NCBI RefSeq assembly: GCF_001518815.1
Contig: NZ_CP013987.1
Coordinates: 4,424,501-4,488,500, forward strand
DNA from: Pseudomonas oryzihabitans
GTDB lineage: Bacteria; Pseudomonadota; Gammaproteobacteria; Pseudomonadales; Pseudomonadaceae
Reading direction: 5' to 3'
DNA length: 64,000 bases
The notes under the pieces were generated by a model, which worked only from the letters and a program-made list of their open reading frames with translations, was not told the DNA's origin and ran no database searches. The translations under genes and the position numbers were made by a program. Of this stretch, positions 57,571 to 64,000 are shown piece after piece; the first letter of the stretch is position 1; each line of letters starts with the position of its first letter.

Positions 57571-59388
57571 TCAGACCTTGGAGCGCTCGAAGCGCTTGCG
57601 GTCGTTCTCGTTCAGGTACTTCTTGCGCAGGCGGATGGACTTGGGCGTCACTTCCACCAGCTCGTCGTCGGCAATGAATTCCAGCGCCTGCTCCAGGGTG
57701 AACTTGATCGGCGGCACCAGGGCGATGACTTCGTCCTTGCCCGAGGCGCGCATGTTGTCCAGCTTCTTGCCCTTGGTGGGGTTGAGCACCAGGTCGTTGT
57801 CACGGCTGTTGATGCCGCACAGCTGGCCTTCATAGATCTCGTCGCCCGGAGCCAGGAACAGCTTGCCGCGGCTCTGCAGGGTTTCCAGCGAGTAGGTCAG
57901 CGCGGTACCGGTGGCCATGGAGACCAGCACGCCGTTCTGACGGTTGCTCACTTCACCGGCCTTGATCGGGCCGTAGTGGCTGAAGGTCGAGGTCAGGATG
58001 CCGCTGCCCGAGGTCAGGGTCAGGAAGTTGTTACGGAAGCCGATCAGGCCACGCGCCGGGATGGTGTACTCCAGGCGGATACGACCCTTGCCGTCGGGGA
58101 TCATGTTGGTCAGATCGCCCTTGCGCAGACCCATCTGCTCCATCACCGAGCCCTGGTGCTGCTCTTCGATGTCGATGGTGACGTTCTCGTAGGGCTCCTG
58201 CTTCACGCCGTCCTTCTCGATGATCACCACTTCCGGACGGCCCACGGCCATCTCGAAGCCTTCGCGGCGCATGTTCTCGATCAGTACCGACAGGTGCAGC
58301 TCTCCACGGCCGGAGACCTTGAACTTCTCGGCCGACTCGCCCGGCTCGACGCGCAGGGCCACGTTGTGCAGCAGCTCCTTGTCCAGACGGTCCTTGATGT
58401 TGCGGCTGGTGACGAACTTGCCTTCACGACCGGCGAAGGGCGAGTCGTTGACCTGGAAGGTCATGCTCACGGTGGGCTGGTCGACGGTCAGCGGCGGGCG
58501 GGCTTCGACGTTCTGCGGATCGCACAGGGTGTCGGAGATGAACAGCTCGTCCATGCCCGAGACGCAGACGATGTCGCCGGCTTCGGCTTCGGCCACTTCC
58601 ACGCGCTGCAGGCCGGAGTGGCCCATGATCTTGAGGATACGACCGTTGCGCTTGCTGCCGTCGTCGCTGATGGCCACGACCGGGGTGTTGGCCTTGATGC
58701 GGCCACGGGCGATACGGCCGATGCCGATCACGCCCAGGAAGCTGTTGTAGTCCAGCTGGGAGATCTGCATCTGGAAGGGACCGTCCAGATCGACCTGGGG
58801 GGCCGGAACGTGGTCGACGATGGCCTGGAACAGGGCATCCATGTTGTCGTCCATCTTCTCGTGGTCCATGCCGGCGATGCCGTTCAGGGCACTGGCGTAG
58901 ACGATCGGGAAGTCCAGCTGCTCATCGGTGGCGCCGAGGTTGTCGAACAGGTCGAAGATCTGGTCGATGACCCAGTCCGGACGCGCGCCGGGACGGTCGA
59001 TCTTGTTGACCACCACGATCGGACGCAGGCCGGCCTTGAAGGCCTTCTGGGTCACGAAGCGGGTCTGCGGCATGGGGCCGTCCTGGGCGTCGACCACCAG
59101 CAGCACGGAGTCGACCATGGACATCACGCGCTCCACCTCGCCACCAAAGTCGGCGTGGCCGGGGGTGTCGACGATGTTGATGTTGTAGTCCTTCCACTTC
59201 AGCGCGGTGTTCTTGGCCAGGATGGTAATGCCACGTTCCTTTTCCTGGTCGTTGCTGTCCATCACCCGCTCGTTTTCCGCTTCTTTGCGGTCCAGGGTGC
59301 CGGACAGGCGCAGCAGCTTGTCGACGAGGGTGGTCTTGCCATGGTCGACGTGCGCGATGATGGCGATGTTGCGTAGATTCTCGATCAC
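57571..59388 (-). CDS. typA: Ribosome-associated GTPase TypA/BipA
   Basis: A 605-residue translational GTPase involved in ribosome assembly and stress adaptation. G motifs are [25 protein letters not shown] and NKID; the C-terminal region has the BipA-specific [21 protein letters not shown] and [15 protein letters not shown]. It begins at GTG 59388 with only a weak ribosome site. It is flanked by thiI. Confidence 0.97.
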   Translation of the reverse strand: MIENLRNIAIIAHVDHGKTTLVDKLLRLSGTLDRKEAENERVMDSNDQEKERGITILAKNTALKWKDYNINIVDTPGHADFGGEVERVMSMVDSVLLVVDAQDGPMPQTRFVTQKAFKAGLRPIVVVNKIDRPGARPDWVIDQIFDLFDNLGATDEQLDFPIVYASALNGIAGMDHEKMDDNMDALFQAIVDHVPAPQVDLDGPFQMQISQLDYNSFLGVIGIGRIARGRIKANTPVVAISDDGSKRNGRILKIMGHSGLQRVEVAEAEAGDIVCVSGMDELFISDTLCDPQNVEARPPLTVDQPTVSMTFQVNDSPFAGREGKFVTSRNIKDRLDKELLHNVALRVEPGESAEKFKVSGRGELHLSVLIENMRREGFEMAVGRPEVVIIEKDGVKQEPYENVTIDIEEQHQGSVMEQMGLRKGDLTNMIPDGKGRIRLEYTIPARGLIGFRNNFLTLTSGSGILTSTFSHYGPIKAGEVSNRQNGVLVSMATGTALTYSLETLQSRGKLFLAPGDEIYEGQLCGINSRDNDLVLNPTKGKKLDNMRASGKDEVIALVPPIKFTLEQALEFIADDELVEVTPKSIRLRKKYLNENDRKRFERSKV

Positions 59389-59544
59389 AGTGGTGTTCTC
59401 GGTATAGAAATGAAGGAGCTTCAGCCAGCAGGCTGACAGCCGGAGATTGCAAAGGCGCGAAACGCGGCCGACCGGTATGTGGCCGGCGGCTAGGAGAGGT
59501 CGGGAGGGCGGTGGCGGATACTGCCACCCAACAGGCCCGGCTGC

Positions 59545-60999
59545 TTAGGCCGGACGATAAACGCGCACATTGGCGTGCCCTTCGGTGAGCAGGTGATGGG
59601 CATGCAGCCGGCTCATCACCCCGCGGTCGCAATAGAGAAGGTACTGGCGATTCTCGTCCAGTTCCTTGAAACGGCTGTTCAGCGCGAAGAACGGCATGGT
59701 CTGCACCTCGATGCCGGGCAGCTCCAGCGGCAGGTCTTCCTGGGCGTCGGGATGGCGAATGTCCACCACGATCTGCCCGGGCAGCGGCTGGTCCACCTCT
59801 TCCACCTGCACGTCCTTGCCCAGCTCCTCGATCACCTTGTCGACGGTGATGAAGCGGGCGCGCTCCAGCGCGGCGTCGAGCACCGCCATGTCGAACTTGC
59901 CTTCCTCGTGCTCCACCCGCAGGGCCTTGGCCTTGGTGGTGGGATTCACCGAGATGATGCCGCAGTACTCGGGCATGTGCTTGGCGAAGTCGGCGGTGCC
60001 GATGCGCTGGGCGGTATCGATGATGTCCTGCTTGTGGCTGGCCAGCAGCGGGCGCAACACCAGGGTATCGGTGGCCTTGTCGATCACCGCCAGGTTGGTC
60101 AGGGTCTGGCTGGAGACCTGGGAGACGGCTTCGCCGGTCACCAGCGCCTCGATCTGCAGCTGCTCGGCGATGCGACTGGCCGCACGCAGCATCATGCGCT
60201 TGAGGATCACGCCCATGTGGCTGTCGTCGCACTGGGTGAGGATCTGCCCCACCACTTCCTCGAAGGGCACGCTGATGAACAGTACCCGCTGGGAGCGCCC
60301 GTACTTCTCCCAGAGATAGTGGGCCACTTCCATCACGCCCAGCTCGTGGGCCCGCCCGCCGAGATTGAAGAAGCAGAAATGGCTGACCATCCCGCGCCTC
60401 ATCATCTGGTAGGCGGCCACGGTGGAGTCGAAGCCGCCGGACATCAGCACCAGCACCTGCTCCAGGGCGCCCAGCGGATAACCGCCCAGGCCTTCGTGAT
60501 GCTCGTCGATGATGAACAGCTGCTGGTCGCGAATCTCCAGGCGGACGTTCACCTCGGGATTCTTCAGGGCAATGCCGGCGCCGCCGCAGCGCTCGCGCAG
60601 GCCGCCGCCGACATAACGCTCCACGTCCATCGAGGAAAAGTCGTGTCGACCGGCGCGCTTGCAGCGTACCGAGAACACCTTGCCGCGTACCCGCTCACCG
60701 AAGTGGCGCTCGCACAACGAAAGGATGGTCTCGAAGTCACCCAGCGGATACTCGTGCACCTCGAGGAACTGGCCGATGCCAGGGGTGCAGGCCAGGCGCT
60801 GCTTCATGTCCGCCAGCACCCGTGGCTCGCTGATCGCAGTCTCGAGCGAGATGTTGTCCCAGACCCCCTCCACGCGGACATCCGGATCCAGATCGCGCAG
60901 CACGACACGAATGTTCTTCACCAGTTGGCGAATGAAATTCTTGCGCACCGGGCGACTCTTGATGGTGATTTCCGGAAAGACCTTGATGATGAGCTTCAT
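59545..60999 (-). CDS. thiI: tRNA 4-thiouridine synthase / thiamine thiazole sulfur transferase
   Basis: A 484-residue enzyme adding sulfur to U8 of tRNA and supplying sulfur to thiazole synthesis. The THUMP domain occupies about 60-165, the PP-loop is [14 protein letters not shown], and the C-terminal rhodanese domain has the catalytic Cys in [10 protein letters not shown]. It has the ThiI-long (rhodanese-bearing) form. It lies between typA and glnA. Confidence 0.96.
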   Translation of the reverse strand: MKLIIKVFPEITIKSRPVRKNFIRQLVKNIRVVLRDLDPDVRVEGVWDNISLETAISEPRVLADMKQRLACTPGIGQFLEVHEYPLGDFETILSLCERHFGERVRGKVFSVRCKRAGRHDFSSMDVERYVGGGLRERCGGAGIALKNPEVNVRLEIRDQQLFIIDEHHEGLGGYPLGALEQVLVLMSGGFDSTVAAYQMMRRGMVSHFCFFNLGGRAHELGVMEVAHYLWEKYGRSQRVLFISVPFEEVVGQILTQCDDSHMGVILKRMMLRAASRIAEQLQIEALVTGEAVSQVSSQTLTNLAVIDKATDTLVLRPLLASHKQDIIDTAQRIGTADFAKHMPEYCGIISVNPTTKAKALRVEHEEGKFDMAVLDAALERARFITVDKVIEELGKDVQVEEVDQPLPGQIVVDIRHPDAQEDLPLELPGIEVQTMPFFALNSRFKELDENRQYLLYCDRGVMSRLHAHHLLTEGHANVRVYRPA

Positions 61000-61126
61000 G
61001 AGCGGGAAACGGGGGGCGGGTAACGCGAAAGAAAAGGGCGAATATCATACCTGAAAACCATCGAGCACTCGAATTCAACCGACAAAATCACCTCTGGCGC
61101 CATTTGAGTGCAGAGACGGATTTTGA

Positions 61127-61143
61127 TGCACTATTTTGGTGCA
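61127..61143. promoter_or_regulatory. NtrC binding site upstream of glnA
   Basis: TGCAC-TATTTTG-GTGCA is a near-perfect NtrC inverted repeat (TGCACC-N5-GGTGCA) 74 bases before the sigma-54 promoter, the usual enhancer distance. Confidence 0.9.
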
Positions 61144-61216
61144 AGGATACGGCCTCGACTGGCCTGAAAACGGCATGGGAGGCGTCAGGAAGGCCCTCCA
61201 GCCCATTTGGGGGCAC

Positions 61217-61232
61217 TGGCATACAACTTGCT
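61217..61232 (+). promoter_or_regulatory. Sigma-54 promoter of glnA
   Basis: TGGCAT-ACAAC-TTGCT carries the invariant GG (61218-61219) and GC (61230-61231) with -24/-12 spacing. Transcription should start near 61242, leaving about 140 bases of leader. The rest of the 61000-61384 gap shows no gene. Confidence 0.85.
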
Positions 61233-61384
61233 CTCTTGTGAGGCAGCCGCCCCTGGGCCAGCATAGGGCGCTTTTCGTGGAACGCCGGTCATGGACCAGG
61301 CAATACGGGAGCGCCCCTCAAGGGCACAGCTGATACCGGGAGTACCGCCAACCGCTCCCGGCCGAAATTCCTCTGGAGGAAACC

Positions 61385-62791
61385 ATGTCGAAGGCTGTTC
61401 AACTGATCAAAGAAAACGACGTGAAGTGGGTAGACCTGCGCTTCACCGACACCAAAGGCAAGCAGCAACACGTCACCATGCCGGCGCGTGACGCGCTGGA
61501 CGAAGACTTCTTCGCCCACGGCAAGATGTTCGACGGCTCCTCCATCGCCGGCTGGAAAGGCATCGAAGCCTCCGACATGATCCTGCTGCCCGACGACAGC
61601 ACCGCCGTTCTGGATCCCTTCACCGAAGAGCCGACCCTGATCCTGGTCTGCGACATCATCGAACCCTCCACCATGCAGCCCTACGAGCGCGACCCCCGTG
61701 GTATCGCCCGTGCTGCCGAGGAGTACCTGAAGTCCACCGGCATCGGCGACACCGTGTTCGTCGGCCCGGAGCCCGAGTTCTTCATCTTCGACGAAGTGAA
61801 GTTCAAGTCGGACATCTCCGGCTCCATGTTCAAGATCTTCTCCGAGCAGGCCTCCTGGAACACCGACGCCGACTTCGAGTCCGGCAACAAGGGCCACCGC
61901 CCGGGCGTCAAGGGCGGCTACTTCCCCCTGCCGCCGGTCGACCATGACCACGAAATCCGTACCGCCATGTGCAACGCCCTGGAAGAGATGGGCCTGGTCG
62001 TGGAAGTTCACCACCACGAAGTGGCGACCGCTGGCCAGAACGAGATCGGTGTGCAGTTCAACACCCTGGTCAAGAAGGCCGACGAGACCCAGACCCTGAA
62101 GTACGTCGTGCACAACGTGGCCGATGCCTACGGCAAGACCGCCACCTTCATGCCCAAGCCCCTGTACGGCGACAACGGCTCCGGCATGCACGTGCACATG
62201 TCCATCTCCAAGGATGGCAAGAACACCTTCGCTGGCGAAGGCTATGCCGGCCTGTCCGACACCGCCCTGTATTTCATCGGCGGCATCATCAAGCACGGCA
62301 AGGCGCTGAACGGTTTCACCAACCCGTCCACCAACAGCTACAAGCGTCTGGTGCCCGGCTTCGAAGCACCGGTCATGCTGGCCTACTCGGCCCGTAACCG
62401 TTCCGCCTCCATCCGTATCCCCTATGTGTCGAGCCCGAAAGCCCGCCGCATCGAAGCCCGCTTCCCGGATCCGGCTGCCAACCCCTACCTGTGCTTTGCC
62501 GCCCTGCTGATGGCCGGCCTGGACGGTATCCAGAACAAGATCCACCCCGGCGATGCCGCCGACAAGAACCTGTACGATCTGCCGCCGGAAGAAGGCAAGA
62601 AGATCCCGCAGGTCTGCGGCAGCCTGAAGGAAGCCCTGGAAGCCCTGGACGCCGGTCGTGCGTTCCTGACCAAGGGCGGCGTCTTCACCGACGAGTTCAT
62701 CGATGCCTACATCGAGCTGAAGTCCGAGGAAGAGATCAAGGTGCGTACCTTCGTGCACCCGCTGGAATACGATCTGTACTACAGCGTCTGA
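61385..62791 (+). CDS. glnA: Glutamine synthetase, type I
   Basis: ATP-dependent ammonium assimilation into glutamine, 468 residues. Family features are [18 protein letters not shown], the [10 protein letters not shown] metal ligands, [10 protein letters not shown]-type H-box, [18 protein letters not shown] and the adenylylation Tyr in [10 protein letters not shown] near residue 397. GGAGGAAACC precedes the ATG. NtrC/sigma-54 sites upstream fit nitrogen regulation. It is followed by a terminator and two DUF4124 genes, as in other pseudomonads before ntrBC. Confidence 0.98.
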   Translation: MSKAVQLIKENDVKWVDLRFTDTKGKQQHVTMPARDALDEDFFAHGKMFDGSSIAGWKGIEASDMILLPDDSTAVLDPFTEEPTLILVCDIIEPSTMQPYERDPRGIARAAEEYLKSTGIGDTVFVGPEPEFFIFDEVKFKSDISGSMFKIFSEQASWNTDADFESGNKGHRPGVKGGYFPLPPVDHDHEIRTAMCNALEEMGLVVEVHHHEVATAGQNEIGVQFNTLVKKADETQTLKYVVHNVADAYGKTATFMPKPLYGDNGSGMHVHMSISKDGKNTFAGEGYAGLSDTALYFIGGIIKHGKALNGFTNPSTNSYKRLVPGFEAPVMLAYSARNRSASIRIPYVSSPKARRIEARFPDPAANPYLCFAALLMAGLDGIQNKIHPGDAADKNLYDLPPEEGKKIPQVCGSLKEALEALDAGRAFLTKGGVFTDEFIDAYIELKSEEEIKVRTFVHPLEYDLYYSV

Positions 62792-62807
62792 TCCCGCTGC
62801 GGTAAGC

Positions 62808-62835
62808 GAAAGGCCTCCCTCGGGAGGCCTTTTCT
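62808..62835 (+). terminator. Intrinsic terminator after glnA
   Basis: GAAAGGCCTCCC and GGGAGGCCTTTTC form a stem with a short TC loop followed by TTT. Confidence 0.9.
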
Positions 62836-62949
62836 TTGCGCCACGAAAAGCCGTCGCGACCGACGCAGCGCCACGCACGCCAAGTTGCCTACCGGCGCAC
62901 GCGGCGCGCCTGCTACCCTTGGTATCCATCGCCCGGCCGAGATCCTGCC

Positions 62950-63468
62950 ATGCCTCGCCTGCTTGCCTGCTGTCTGCTCTGCCTCGCCTGCTCCGCCCAG
63001 GCCGCGATCTACAAGTCGGTGGATGCCGAAGGCAACACGGTGTTCAGCGACCAGCCCTCGGCCAATGCCAAGCCCGTGCAGGTGGCGCCCACCAATACCG
63101 TGGACAATCCGCGACCGGCGCCGCCCATCCCCAATGCCCCCACGCCGTCGACACCCGCGGGCCCGGCCTTCAGCCGCCTGGAGGTCAATGTGCCCGACGA
63201 TGAGGCCATCCGCGCTAACAACGGTACCTTCTCGGTGGGCGTGTCCGTGGAGCCGGGCCTGGGCCCGGGGCAGTCGCTGCAACTGCTGGTGGATGGCGCG
63301 CCCTATGGCAGCCCCGGTCAGAGCACCCGCTTCGGCGTGGCCAACCTGGAGCGTGGTGAGCACCGCTTCGCCGCCCAGGTGCTGTCCGGCACGGGCGAGG
63401 TGATCCAGACCAGTGCCGAGAAGACCGTTACCGTGCAGCGCATCAGCGTCAACAGCCCGGCCCGCTGA
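62950..63468 (+). CDS. DUF4124-domain exported protein
   Basis: A 172-residue protein with signal peptide MPRLLACCLLCLACSAQA. The DUF4124 start AIYKSVDAEGNTVFSDQPSANAKPV is classic; a Pro-rich linker and a beta-sandwich-like tail (FSVGVSVEPGLGPGQSLQLLVDGAPYGS) follow. Function is unknown. Its stop overlaps the next gene's start (TGATG), so both are co-translated. Confidence 0.85.
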   Translation: MPRLLACCLLCLACSAQAAIYKSVDAEGNTVFSDQPSANAKPVQVAPTNTVDNPRPAPPIPNAPTPSTPAGPAFSRLEVNVPDDEAIRANNGTFSVGVSVEPGLGPGQSLQLLVDGAPYGSPGQSTRFGVANLERGEHRFAAQVLSGTGEVIQTSAEKTVTVQRISVNSPAR

Positions 63469-64000
63469 TGCGTTCGCTCCTGACCCTGTTGCTGCTGTGC
63501 CTGCTGCTGCCTGCCCAGGCGGCGGTCTATAGCTACGTCGACAAGGAAGGCAATCGGGTCTACACCGATCAGCCGCCCAAGGGCGTGAAGGCTACGCCGG
63601 TGCCACTGAGCACGCCCAACAACCTCAACCAGCAGGGCCAGCCGACCCGCAAGCTGAGTCCGACTCCCACCGCGCCGGTGGCCAGGACGCCCAAGGCCGC
63701 GCCCTTCCGCTACCAGATGCTGCGCATCCTGGTACCCGAGCCCGACGCCACGGTGATCGATCAGCAAGGGCAGCTCATCGTCAGCCTGGTCAGCGAGCCG
63801 GAGCTGCAGCCGGGTCACAGCTACCGGCTGCTGGTGGATGACAGGGAAGCCGGCGTCGGGCGCAGTCCGGTGTTTCCCCTGGACAACCTGGATCGTGGCA
63901 CCCATAGCCTGGTGGCGGAGATCCTCGCCGCCGACGGCAATGTGCTGGAGCGTACGCCGGCCCAGCCCTTTCACCTGCGGCGTCCCTCCCTGGAGCAGAA
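63468..64000 (+). CDS. Second DUF4124-domain protein, 3' end outside window
   Basis: The frame opens at ATG 63468 with signal peptide MRSLLTLLLLCLLLPAQA, then VYSYVDKEGNRVYTDQPPKG and the same linker-sandwich tail (LIVSLVSEPELQPGHSYRLLVDD). It is a paralogue of the gene before it, and it continues past base 64000 with at least 177 residues. In other pseudomonads ntrB and ntrC follow. Confidence 0.85.
   Translation, partial: MRSLLTLLLLCLLLPAQAAVYSYVDKEGNRVYTDQPPKGVKATPVPLSTPNNLNQQGQPTRKLSPTPTAPVARTPKAAPFRYQMLRILVPEPDATVIDQQGQLIVSLVSEPELQPGHSYRLLVDDREAGVGRSPVFPLDNLDRGTHSLVAEILAADGNVLERTPAQPFHLRRPSLEQ

Overview
The window looks like chromosome of a high-GC Pseudomonas. Three stretches match conserved Pseudomonas neighbourhoods as I recall them from P. 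aeruginosa: gshA-argA-argE-CYTH-secretion ATPase-DUF2388-gcvH (1-13.5 kb); fba-two small genes-pgk-epd with tktA and the ArsR/methyltransferase gene plus metK (29-50 kb); and estA-typA-thiI-glnA-two DUF4124 genes (54.5 kb to the end). I cannot fix the species. A class Ib ribonucleotide reductase operon is unusual for the genus and suggests a lineage away from P. aeruginosa. I saw no rRNA, tRNA, transposase, prophage or CRISPR array.

Layout. 1-8.3 kb: glutathione and arginine synthesis, an inorganic triphosphatase and a GspE/PilB-type ATPase, with a 770-bp gshA-argA gap packed with repeats. 8.3-18.6 kb: signalling and secreted enzymes, namely a seven-sensor-domain hybrid kinase, orphan gcvH, a secreted GH5 glycosidase, a lipoprotein sugar dehydrogenase and a PmrAB/QseBC-like two-component pair. 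18.7-29 kb: GST, an HD-GYP c-di-GMP phosphodiesterase, a YihG-like acyltransferase, an MdtD-like exporter, a cold-shock protein, a HAD phosphatase, a COG4091 dehydrogenase, a MurJ-like flippase, SOS-controlled yebG and a nucleoside hydrolase.

29-44 kb: the Calvin/glycolysis-type cluster (tktA, epd, pgk, fba) is split between epd and tktA by about 9 kb of plus-strand genes. These are nrdHIEF with a paired NrdR box, a four-copy 118-bp tandem array, an Ada-AlkA fusion coupled to ogt, and a lone vgrG. 44-50 kb: a pqiAABC membrane-lipid transport operon, then an ArsR-methyltransferase regulator and metK.

50-64 kb: a PAP2 phosphatase; a PotD-like periplasmic protein whose gene overlaps a membrane GGDEF-EAL gene, laid out like the Vibrio NspS-MbaA polyamine sensor; the autotransporter esterase EstA; a second composite repeat array; an LprI-like protein; typA; thiI; and glnA with a clear NtrC/sigma-54 promoter. 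The window starts inside gshA and ends inside the second DUF4124 gene.

The most distinctive items are the polyamine/c-di-GMP gene pair, the class Ib RNR insertion, and a family of palindromic repeats that occurs alone and as two tandem arrays. All functions are read from sequence by eye; no database search was run.
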